NCBI RefSeq assembly: GCF_039543205.1
Contig: NZ_BAABJH010000007.1
Coordinates: forward strand, 1-64,000
Direction of reading: 5' to 3'
Source of the DNA: Flaviramulus_B aquimarinus
GTDB lineage: Bacteria; Bacteroidota; Bacteroidia; Flavobacteriales; Flavobacteriaceae
Length of the DNA stretch: 64,000 bases
Shown here: one piece after another, positions 51,906 to 58,785 of the stretch
Numbering within the stretch: the first letter of the stretch is position 1
Layout: every line of letters starts with the position of its first letter
Notes under the pieces: generated by a model
The model's input: only the letters and a program-made list of their open reading frames with translations
What the model was told of the DNA's origin: nothing
Database searches by the model: none
Program-made: the position numbers and the translations under genes

Positions 51906-52100
51906 ATGTTGATAATTCCAGTTAAAGAAGGAGAAAATATAGATAGAGCGTTAAAACGTTACAAACGTAAGTTTGTAAAAACTACAGTTAAAAACCAGTT
52001 GCAAGAACGTAAACAATATAACAAGCCTTCAGTTGTGCGTAGAGCAGAAGTTCAAAAAGCACAATATATCCAAACATTAAGAGATGCAGAAGAAGTATAG
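51906..52100 (+). CDS. rpsU: Ribosomal protein S21
   Basis: The 64 residues contain IPVKEGENIDRALKRYKRKF and the basic helix of S21 of the small subunit. The leader has GAGAGGAGG 10 bases before the ATG: a strong Shine-Dalgarno, unusual in Bacteroidetes, where SD sequences are normally weak. This fits a report I recall that S21/S18-type leaders keep a strong SD in this phylum as part of autoregulation through the ribosome's exposed anti-SD. Confidence 0.94.
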   Translation: MLIIPVKEGENIDRALKRYKRKFVKTTVKNQLQERKQYNKPSVVRRAEVQKAQYIQTLRDAEEV

Positions 52101-52127
52101 GTAATTACTTTTTTAAAATTCATACAA

Positions 52128-52174
52128 TCCCGCTTTATGTACTGAACTTGTTTCAGTATCTAGCGGGTTTTTTA
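52128..52174 (+). terminator. rpsU terminator
   Basis: CCCGCT (52128-52133) pairs with AGCGGG (52161-52166); inside it TACTGAA / TTCAGTA forms a second stem. A T-run follows. Confidence 0.8.
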
Positions 52175-52201
52175 TTTAGGAATTAGTTATAAATAGCGTT
52201 T

Positions 52202-52284
52202 TGTCATGTCGACAGAGCGAAGCATGAGCAACGAGACATCTAATAAAGATGAGATTCCTCTTCTTACCTCTTTCGGAAGGGCAT
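52202..52284. repeat. REP-like dispersed intergenic repeat
   Basis: The segment GTCATGTCGACAGAGCGAAG ... GAGACATCT ... GAGATTCCTC ... TTTCGGAAGGGCAT has the form of the GTCATTTCGAGCGAAGT...GAGAAATCT type interspersed repeats that I know from Flavobacteriaceae genomes. It lies between rpsU and xerC. Confidence 0.5.
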
Positions 52285-52339
52285 AGTTCTTTCATCAAAA
52301 TATTTTAAAATTTGTAACTTAGTACTCTCAAACCCAATT

Positions 52340-53230
52340 ATGTCTTTTCAGCACTTTACAGATTACTTACTACTAGAAAAAAAATATTCAGTATTAACAG
52401 TAAAGGCCTATCAAAAGGACTTAGAGGCTTTTTTAGAATTTATTAAAAAAGAATACGAAACAAATTCAATTAATAAGGTTAACTATTCGCAAATAAGAAG
52501 CTGGATTGTTCTTTTAGTGGAAAGTGACATCTCAAACCGAAGTATAAATAGAAAAGTATCGGCATTAAATACCTATTATAAATTTCTTTTAAAAGTAGGT
52601 GATATTGATGTCAATCCTTTATCAAAACACAAGGCCTTAAAGATAAGTAAGAAAGTTCAAGTGCCATTTTCAGAAATAGAAATTAAAACAGTTTTAGATA
52701 ATTTAAATTTTGGAGATGATTTCGAAAGTGTTCGAAATAAACTTATTATAGAACTGTTTTATTCAACAGGTATAAGAAGAATAGAACTTGTTGAGCTTAA
52801 ACTAGCTAGTATTGATTTAGATAATAAAACCTTAAAAGTACTAGGTAAGAGAAATAAAGAGCGCATAGTTCCGTTGTTAGAAACCGTGTTGCAAACCATA
52901 CGTAAGTATTTTAAAATAAGAGATAAATTAGAACCTGTTTTAGATACCGATTACCTCTTTTTGACGAAAAAAGGCGTTAAAATATACGAAACACTTGTTT
53001 ACAGAATAATAAATGATTATTTTAGTTTGGCATCTACAAAAGTAAAGAAGAGTCCACATATACTTAGGCACTCTTTTGCAACACATTTGTTAAACCAAGG
53101 TGCCGATTTAAATGCTGTTAAAGAACTCCTAGGACATTCAAGTTTAGCTGCTACACAAGTTTATACACACAATAGTATAGCAGAATTAAAAAAAGTACAT
53201 ATAAGTGCACACCCCAGAAGTAAAAAATAG
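52340..53230 (+). CDS. xerC: Tyrosine recombinase XerC/XerD type
   Basis: The 296 residues have an N-terminal SAM-like domain (FTDYLLLEKKYSVLTVKAYQ) and a C-terminal catalytic domain with the Arg of the STGIRRIELVEL motif, a Lys in VLGKRNKERIVPL, HILRHSFATHLLNQGADLNA (His and Arg), and LLGHSSLAATQVYTH (His and the nucleophile Tyr). It resolves chromosome dimers at dif. The stable context (rpsU, hpf) marks it as the housekeeping recombinase, not a mobile-element integrase. XerC versus XerD cannot be settled by eye. Confidence 0.9.
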   Translation: MSFQHFTDYLLLEKKYSVLTVKAYQKDLEAFLEFIKKEYETNSINKVNYSQIRSWIVLLVESDISNRSINRKVSALNTYYKFLLKVGDIDVNPLSKHKALKISKKVQVPFSEIEIKTVLDNLNFGDDFESVRNKLIIELFYSTGIRRIELVELKLASIDLDNKTLKVLGKRNKERIVPLLETVLQTIRKYFKIRDKLEPVLDTDYLFLTKKGVKIYETLVYRIINDYFSLASTKVKKSPHILRHSFATHLLNQGADLNAVKELLGHSSLAATQVYTHNSIAELKKVHISAHPRSKK

Positions 53231-53262
53231 CATAAATTATTGTCTAACCAAAAAACAGAAGT

Positions 53263-53565
53263 ATGAAAGTAAACACACAATCAGTTAATTTTAATGCCGA
53301 TCAAAAGTTAATAGGTTTCATTCAGCAACGAATGGATAAATTAGATATGTTTTATGATAAAGTTATAAAATCTGATGTTTTTTTAAAAGTTGAAAATACA
53401 AGTAATAAAGAAAATAAAATATTTGAAGCAAGAGTGAGTGTTCCTGGAGATAGTTTCATTGTAAAAAAGCAATGTAAAAGTTTTGAAGAAGGAGTAGATA
53501 TGGCCGTTGCATCATTAGAAAGACAGCTTAAAAAGAGAAAAGAAAAATTAAGAGCACATTTATAG
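53263..53565 (+). CDS. hpf: Ribosome hibernation-promoting factor (short HPF/RaiA)
   Basis: The 100 residues (MKVNTQSVNFNADQKLIGFI, IFEARVSVPGDSFIVKKQCK, AVASLERQLKKRKEKL) have the S30AE fold without the C-terminal dimerisation domain of long HPF. It binds the 30S subunit and silences ribosomes in stationary phase. It follows xerC by 32 bases and precedes the tRNA cluster. Confidence 0.9.
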   Translation: MKVNTQSVNFNADQKLIGFIQQRMDKLDMFYDKVIKSDVFLKVENTSNKENKIFEARVSVPGDSFIVKKQCKSFEEGVDMAVASLERQLKKRKEKLRAHL

Positions 53566-53667
53566 TAAAATTTCTCAAAAAATGTTTTGAATAAAATAAA
53601 AAAACTATACATTTGCAGTCCGTTAGAAATAACGGGCTTTTTTTATGTGTCAAAAACATAGAAAAAT

Positions 53668-53741
53668 GCCGATGTAGCTCAGCTGGCTAGAGCAGCTGAT
53701 TTGTAATCAGCAGGTCGTGGGTTCGAGTCCCTCCATCGGCT
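53668..53741 (+). tRNA. tRNA-Thr (TGT)
   Basis: Acceptor GCCGATG / CATCGGC with T73, D-arm TAGCTCAGCTGGCTAGAGCA, anticodon loop TTTGTAA with anticodon TGT, T-loop TTCGAGT. CCA is not encoded. It is first of four tRNAs before tuf. Confidence 0.95.
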
Positions 53742-53773
53742 CAAGTTCTTTAAAAAATTGAAATAAGTTAATT

Positions 53774-53855
<82 letters not shown>

Positions 53856-53971
53856 CAAACTTTTTTAGTTTTTTTTAAAATATTGAAACCTTATTAAAAA
53901 TGATAAATCACATTTTTTTTAATTCCATTTTTGGATTTAGAATTTGTTTTTTTGAAATTTTTAATAGAATT

Positions 53972-54044
53972 GCGAGAGTAGCTCAGTTGGTAGAGCGTCA
54001 GCCTTCCAAGCTGAATGTCGCCGGTTCGAACCCGGTCTCTCGCT
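53972..54044 (+). tRNA. tRNA-Gly (TCC)
   Basis: Acceptor GCGAGAG / CTCTCGC with T73, anticodon loop CTTCCAA with anticodon TCC, T-loop TTCGAAC. The spurious open frame across it is a tRNA shadow. Confidence 0.95.
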
Positions 54045-54117
54045 CTAAAATAATTTACGAATTACGAATTTCGATTTGCGAATCGTAAATCAATTAATCG
54101 GCAATCGTAAATTAATT

Positions 54118-54189
54118 GCCGGTGTAGCTCAGGGGTAGAGCGTTTCCTTGGTAAGGAAGAGGTCACGAGTTCAAATCTCGTCATTGGCT
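54118..54189 (+). tRNA. tRNA-Thr (GGT)
   Basis: Acceptor GCCGGTG / CATTGGC (two G-U pairs) with T73, anticodon loop TTGGTAA with anticodon GGT, T-loop TTCAAAT. It is the second Thr isoacceptor in the cluster, just before tuf. Confidence 0.93.
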
Positions 54190-54260
54190 CTATTTAGATA
54201 CAACAAAAATTAGAATACACTAATATTATTATATAACTAAGATTAAAATTATTTAAAAAC

Positions 54261-55448
54261 ATGGCAAAGGCAACTTTCGATCGTTCAAAACCACACTTAA
54301 ACATTGGTACAATTGGACACGTAGATCACGGTAAAACAACTTTAACTGCTGCTATTACTAAAGTATTAGCTGATGCAGGTTTATCTGAAGCAAGAGATTT
54401 CGATCAAATTGATAACGCTCCAGAAGAAAAAGAAAGAGGTATTACAATTAATACTTCACACGTAGAATATCAAACACAAAATCGTCACTATGCACACGTT
54501 GACTGTCCAGGTCACGCCGATTATGTAAAGAACATGGTAACTGGTGCAGCACAAATGGATGGTGCTATTTTAGTAGTTGCGGCTACAGATGGTCCAATGC
54601 CACAAACGCGTGAGCACATCTTATTAGGACGTCAGGTAGGTATTCCTCGTATCGTTGTATTCATGAACAAAGTGGATATGGTTGATGATGAAGAATTACT
54701 TGAATTAGTAGATATGGAAATCAGAGATTTATTATCTTTCTATGAGTACGATGGAGATAATGGACCTGTAATTGCTGGTTCTGCTTTAGGTGCACTTAAC
54801 GGTGAGCAAAAGTGGGTTGATACAGTAATGGAATTAATGGAAGCATGTGATACTTGGATAGAAGAGCCATTAAGAGAAGTTGACAAAGATTTCTTAATGC
54901 CTATCGAGGATGTATTCTCTATTACAGGTCGTGGTACTGTAGCAACTGGTCGTATTGAAACTGGTATTGCTAACACAGGAGATCCTGTAGAGATTATTGG
55001 TATGGGTGCTGAGAAATTAACATCTACTATTACAGGTATTGAAATGTTCCGTCAAATATTAGATAGAGGTGAAGCTGGTGATAATGCTGGTATCTTATTA
55101 AGAGGTATTGAGAAATCTCAAATCTCTAGAGGTATGGTAATTTGTAAGCCAGGTTCTGTAACACCACATGCTAAATTTAAAGCTGAGGTTTATATCCTTA
55201 AAAAAGAAGAAGGTGGACGTCATACGCCATTCCATAATAACTACCGTCCACAGTTCTACGTTCGTACAACTGATGTAACTGGAAACATTGCGCTTCCTGA
55301 TGGAGTAGAAATGGTTATGCCTGGTGATAACTTAACTATTACTGTTGAGTTAATTAACACTATTGCAATGAACGTAGGTTTACGTTTCGCTATCCGTGAA
55401 GGCGGTAGAACAGTAGGAGCAGGTCAGGTAACTGAGATATTAGACTAA
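54261..55448 (+). CDS. tuf: Elongation factor Tu
   Basis: The 395 residues carry GTPase motifs G1 GHVDHGKTT, G2/switch I RGITINTSH, G3 DCPGHADYVKNM and G4 NKVD, and the domain 2/3 sequences DVFSITGRGTVATGRIETG and GGRHTPFHNNYRPQFYVRTT. It delivers aminoacyl-tRNA to the ribosome. It lies between tRNA genes and secE, a common Bacteroidetes arrangement. The C-terminus ends GGRTVGAGQVTEILD. Confidence 0.98.
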   Translation: MAKATFDRSKPHLNIGTIGHVDHGKTTLTAAITKVLADAGLSEARDFDQIDNAPEEKERGITINTSHVEYQTQNRHYAHVDCPGHADYVKNMVTGAAQMDGAILVVAATDGPMPQTREHILLGRQVGIPRIVVFMNKVDMVDDEELLELVDMEIRDLLSFYEYDGDNGPVIAGSALGALNGEQKWVDTVMELMEACDTWIEEPLREVDKDFLMPIEDVFSITGRGTVATGRIETGIANTGDPVEIIGMGAEKLTSTITGIEMFRQILDRGEAGDNAGILLRGIEKSQISRGMVICKPGSVTPHAKFKAEVYILKKEEGGRHTPFHNNYRPQFYVRTTDVTGNIALPDGVEMVMPGDNLTITVELINTIAMNVGLRFAIREGGRTVGAGQVTEILD

Positions 55449-55472
55449 TATAGTTTAAATAAATAATAAGCT

Positions 55473-55501
55473 AAGGTATTTCGTTTTTTACGGAATACCT
55501 T
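55473..55501 (+). terminator. Hairpin after tuf
   Basis: AAGGTATTTCG pairs with CGGAATACCTT (G-U at one step) around a 7-base T-rich loop. No T-tail follows the second arm, so it may be a weak terminator or a processing site before tRNA-Trp. Confidence 0.45.
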
Positions 55502-55512
55502 GACTTATATTT

Positions 55513-55585
55513 ACGGGTTTAGCTCAGTTGGTAGAGCACTGGTCTCCAAAACCAGGTGTCGGGAGTTCGAGTCTCTCAACCCGTG
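55513..55585 (+). tRNA. tRNA-Trp (CCA)
   Basis: Acceptor ACGGGTT / AACCCGT with G73, anticodon loop CTCCAAA with anticodon CCA, T-loop TTCGAGT. It lies directly before secE, as in many Bacteroidetes. Confidence 0.95.
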
Positions 55586-55630
55586 CAATACAAAATTGAG
55601 TGTCATTTAGATTTAAAAGAAAATAATAAC

Positions 55631-55828
55631 ATGGCTGGAATTGTAAATTATATAAAAGAATCATTCGGAGAACTAAAAAATAATGTGACATGGCCGACTT
55701 GGGCAGAAGCACAAAGTTTAACAGTTTTAGTTGCTGTATTTTCAATTATATTTTCCCTAGCTATCTGGGGAGTAGATACAGTATTCAGTAAAGTTATTGC
55801 GGCTTACTTTCAATGGATTAACGGTTAA
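55631..55828 (+). CDS. secE: SecE preprotein translocase subunit
   Basis: Start taken at the ATG of MAGIVNYIKESFGELKNNVT, because an upstream extension would lie inside tRNA-Trp. The 65 residues contain the conserved cytoplasmic amphipathic helix with VTWPTWAEA and one membrane helix (LTVLVAVFSIIFSLAIWGVD). SecE clamps the SecY channel. It is cotranscribed with nusG, 11 bases downstream. Confidence 0.95.
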   Translation: MAGIVNYIKESFGELKNNVTWPTWAEAQSLTVLVAVFSIIFSLAIWGVDTVFSKVIAAYFQWING

Positions 55829-55839
55829 AAAGAAATTTT

Positions 55840-56394
55840 ATGTCTGAGGTAAGTGAAAAAAAATGGTATGTTGTTCGTGCTGTAAGTGGTCAAGAAAACA
55901 AAATCAAAGCCTATATAGAGAGAGAAATCGAACGACTAGGTTTACAAGATTATGTTGATCAAGTTTTAGTGCCAACAGAACGTGTCATACAAATCCGTAA
56001 TGGAAAAAAGATACACAAAGAAAAAGTGTTTTTTCCAGGTTATATTATGGTTCAAGCCAATTTAACAGGTGAAGTTCCGCATATCATAAGATCAGTAACA
56101 AATGTTATTGGATTTTTAGGTGAAACTAAAGGCGGCGATCCTGTGCCATTAAGACAATCTGAAGTAAACAGAATGTTAGGTAAGGTTGATGAATTATCTG
56201 TAGAAGAAAGTGCCATAGTTGCAATTCCTTTTACTAAAGGAGAAACCGTTAAAGTAATTGATGGGCCTTTCAATGGATTTGATGGAACGATAGAAAAGAT
56301 AAATGAAGAAAAGCGTAAACTTGAAGTTATGGTTAAGATTTTTGGAAGAAAAACACCATTAGAGTTAAGTTATATGCAAGTAGAAAAAGTATAA
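55840..56394 (+). CDS. nusG: Transcription antitermination factor NusG
   Basis: The 184 residues have an NGN domain (KKWYVVRAVSGQENKIKAYI, KVFFPGYIMVQANL) and a C-terminal KOW domain (GETVKVIDGPFNGFDGTIEK, KIFGRKTPLELSYMQVEKV). NusG binds RNA polymerase and links it to the ribosome or Rho. Lengths and context are as usual. Confidence 0.97.
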   Translation: MSEVSEKKWYVVRAVSGQENKIKAYIEREIERLGLQDYVDQVLVPTERVIQIRNGKKIHKEKVFFPGYIMVQANLTGEVPHIIRSVTNVIGFLGETKGGDPVPLRQSEVNRMLGKVDELSVEESAIVAIPFTKGETVKVIDGPFNGFDGTIEKINEEKRKLEVMVKIFGRKTPLELSYMQVEKV

Positions 56395-56465
56395 TAGTGT
56401 TACATTAAGATAGATGAATCTTTCGCTTCCAAAAGAAAGATAACATCAAAATTAAATTATTAAAA

Positions 56466-56903
56466 ATGGCAAAAGAATTAGGTAAAGTAGTTAAGTTACA
56501 AGTTCGGGGAGGTGCTGCGAATCCATCGCCACCGGTTGGACCCGCTTTAGGAGCTGCAGGTGTTAACATCATGGAGTTCTGTAAGCAATTCAATGCCAGA
56601 ACCCAAGATAAACCAGGTAAAGTATTACCAGTGGTTATATCTGTTTACAAAGACAAATCATTTGACTTTGTAATCAAAACACCTCCAGCTGCAGTTCAAT
56701 TATTGGAAGCAGCAAAGGTGAAGAAAGGGTCTGGAGAGCCAAACCGAAAAAAAGTAGCTAAAGTATCTTGGGATCAGGTTAAAACCATCGCAGAAGACAA
56801 AATGGTAGATTTAAATGCATTTACTACAGAGTCTGCTATGAGAATGGTTGCCGGTACAGCAAGATCGATGGGAATAACTGTAACAGGAAAATTTCCTTCT
56901 TAA
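56466..56903 (+). CDS. rplK: Ribosomal protein L11
   Basis: The 145 residues include the conserved N-terminal motif PSPPVGPALGAAGVNIMEFC and C-terminal rRNA-binding domain (AKVSWDQVKTIAEDK, RMVAGTARSMGITV). It forms the GTPase-associated centre with 23S rRNA. Confidence 0.98.
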   Translation: MAKELGKVVKLQVRGGAANPSPPVGPALGAAGVNIMEFCKQFNARTQDKPGKVLPVVISVYKDKSFDFVIKTPPAAVQLLEAAKVKKGSGEPNRKKVAKVSWDQVKTIAEDKMVDLNAFTTESAMRMVAGTARSMGITVTGKFPS

Positions 56904-56923
56904 TCTATAAAAGACATTAGAAA

Positions 56924-57613
56924 ATGGCAAGATTAACAAAAAAGCAAAAAGAGGCTTTAGCAAAAATTGAAAAAGGTAAAATTTATTCTGTTGATGAAGC
57001 ATCAGCATTAATAAAAGAAATTACCAATACTAAGTTCGATTCATCAATTGATTTAGCAGTACGTTTAGGAGTAGATCCTCGTAAAGCTAATCAAATGGTA
57101 AGAGGTGTGGTTTCATTACCACATGGAACTGGTAAGGATATGAAAGTATTAGCATTAGTAACACCAGATAAAGAAGCCGAAGCAAAAGAAGCTGGAGCCG
57201 ATTACGTAGGTTTAGACGAGTATCTTGATAAAATCAAGAGCGGATGGACAGATGTTGATGTTATTATTACAATGCCTAGTGTTATGGGTAAATTAGGTCC
57301 TTTAGGACGTGTATTAGGACCGAGAGGTTTAATGCCTAACCCAAAAACAGGTACGGTAACTATGGATGTTGCTAAAGCTGTAACAGAAGTAAAAGCTGGT
57401 AAAATTGACTTTAAAGTTGACAAAACCGGTATTGTACATGCTGCTATAGGAAAAGCATCATTTAGCGCTGATAAAATTGCAGGTAATGCAAATGAATTAT
57501 TAACAACATTAATGAAACTAAAACCGACAACCGCTAAAGGTGTTTATGTAAAAAGCATATTTATGTCTTCTACAATGAGCCCAAGTTTAGCAATTGATCC
57601 TAAAATTGGTTAA
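56924..57613 (+). CDS. rplA: Ribosomal protein L1
   Basis: The 229 residues show RLGVDPRKANQMVRGVVSLP, VMGKLGPLGRVLGPRGLMPN and PKTGTVT, IVHAAIGKASFSADKIAGNA, and the C-terminal GVYVKSIFMSSTMSPSLAID. It binds the L1 stalk and, in well-studied bacteria, represses its own mRNA; no operator was identified here. Confidence 0.98.
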   Translation: MARLTKKQKEALAKIEKGKIYSVDEASALIKEITNTKFDSSIDLAVRLGVDPRKANQMVRGVVSLPHGTGKDMKVLALVTPDKEAEAKEAGADYVGLDEYLDKIKSGWTDVDVIITMPSVMGKLGPLGRVLGPRGLMPNPKTGTVTMDVAKAVTEVKAGKIDFKVDKTGIVHAAIGKASFSADKIAGNANELLTTLMKLKPTTAKGVYVKSIFMSSTMSPSLAIDPKIG

Positions 57614-57633
57614 TTAAGTTAAAACTTTAAATT

Positions 57634-58155
57634 ATGACAAGAGAAGAAAAATCACAAGTAATTGAGGACTTAACTGCAGAATTAGCTAATAATGCAAATA
57701 TCTATTTAACAGATATTTCAGGATTAAATGCAGGAACTACCTCAGATTTACGTCGTGCTGCTTTTAAAGCAAACGTAAAAATGGCAGTTGTTAAAAATAC
57801 ATTACTTGAAAAAGCAATGGAAGCTTCAGATAGAGAATTTGGAGAGCTTCCTACAGTTTTAAAAGGAAATACATCTGTGATGTATTCTGAAACTGGTAAT
57901 GTGCCAGCTAAGTTAATTAAAACCTTCCGTAAAAAATCTGAAAAGCCTTTATTAAAAGGAGCATTTATTGAGGAAGCCGTTTATATTGGCGATGAACAAT
58001 TAGACATGTTAGTAGATATCAAATCTAAAGAAGAATTGATTGGAGAGATTGTTACGTTATTACAATCGCCTGCTAAAAATGTTATTTCAGCACTTAAATC
58101 AGGTGGTGGAACAATAGCTGGAATTATTAAAACACTATCCGAAAAAGAAGGATAG
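57634..58155 (+). CDS. rplJ: Ribosomal protein L10
   Basis: The 173 residues match L10: IYLTDISGLNAGTTSDLRRA, KMAVVKNTLLEKAME, and a C-terminal helix that carries the L7/L12 dimers (NVISALKSGGGTIAGIIKTL). It follows rplA by 20 bases. Confidence 0.97.
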   Translation: MTREEKSQVIEDLTAELANNANIYLTDISGLNAGTTSDLRRAAFKANVKMAVVKNTLLEKAMEASDREFGELPTVLKGNTSVMYSETGNVPAKLIKTFRKKSEKPLLKGAFIEEAVYIGDEQLDMLVDIKSKEELIGEIVTLLQSPAKNVISALKSGGGTIAGIIKTLSEKEG

Positions 58156-58217
58156 AATTAAATAGTACGCACTTTATTACAAATATATTATTACAAAATT
58201 ATTAAAACGATAGAAAA

Positions 58218-58592
58218 ATGGCAGATTTAAAAGATTTCGCAGAACAATTAGTTAACCTTACTGTAAAAGAAGTAAATGAGTTAGCAACTATATTAAAAGA
58301 TGAGTACGGTATCGAGCCTGCTGCTGCTGCTGCAGTTGCTGTTGCTGGTCCTGCTGGTGGTGGAGAAGCTGAAGAAGCTCAAACTGAATTTGATGTTATC
58401 TTAAAAGCAGCAGGTGGTTCTAAATTAGCTGTTGTAAAATTAGTTAAAGAATTAACTGGTTTAGGTTTAAAAGAAGCTAAAGGTTTAGTTGATGATGCAC
58501 CAAGTGCTATCAAAGAAGCTGTAACTAAAGATGAAGCTGAGGCTTTAAAAGCATCTTTAGAAGAAGCTGGAGCTGAGGTTGAGCTTAAGTAA
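58218..58592 (+). CDS. rplL: Ribosomal protein L7/L12
   Basis: The 124 residues consist of the N-terminal dimerisation helices, an Ala-rich hinge (PAAAAAVAVAGPAGGGEAEE), and the C-terminal factor-binding domain (FDVILKAAGGSKLAVVKLVK, TGLGLKEAKGLVDDAP). Followed by a large hairpin before rpoB. Confidence 0.98.
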   Translation: MADLKDFAEQLVNLTVKEVNELATILKDEYGIEPAAAAAVAVAGPAGGGEAEEAQTEFDVILKAAGGSKLAVVKLVKELTGLGLKEAKGLVDDAPSAIKEAVTKDEAEALKASLEEAGAEVELK

Positions 58593-58620
58593 GCTTTACT
58601 AATCAACAATACAAAGGTTT

Positions 58621-58658
58621 AGGTCTATCCCGCATTATGGCGGGATAACACCTAGACC
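58621..58658 (+). promoter_or_regulatory. Hairpin between rplL and rpoB (attenuator or processing site)
   Basis: TCCCGC (58628-58633) / GCGGGA (58640-58645) form the inner stem, and GGTCTA (58622-58627) / TAGACC (58653-58658) the outer, leaving a one-sided bulge of seven bases. A weak T-tract follows (ATTTTGCG). In E. coli a partial terminator and an RNase III site occupy the same gap; here the role is inferred. Confidence 0.55.
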
Positions 58659-58785
58659 ATTTTGCGTATATAAACATATACACAAATAAATTGAAAAAAC
58701 AGCATTCTAAATAGGTTAGAATTTCGCTGTTTACTAGTGTCCAAAGCACTATCAAAATATTTTTTAATCAAAATTCCGTCCATTG

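Noticed and set aside
52340..53230. Tyrosine recombinase as sign of a mobile element
   Set aside because: It lies in the conserved rpsU-hpf-tuf context and is complete, as expected of the housekeeping XerC/XerD; no island edges flank it.
53900..54088. 62-residue plus-strand open frame containing VAQLVERQPSKLNVAGSNPV
   Set aside because: This is the well-known false translation of a tRNA gene; it spans tRNA-Gly.
54045..54117. Inverted ACGAATT/AATCGTAA repeats between tRNA-Gly and tRNA-Thr
   Set aside because: Short AT-rich spacer hairpins (ATTTACGA / TCGTAAAT) are common between tRNAs and may only assist processing; too weak to call a feature.
55524..55745. 73-residue minus-strand open frame ending RVERLELPTPGFGDQ
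   Set aside because: It covers the reverse complement of tRNA-Trp and the secE start; the ending is a typical tRNA-derived false protein.
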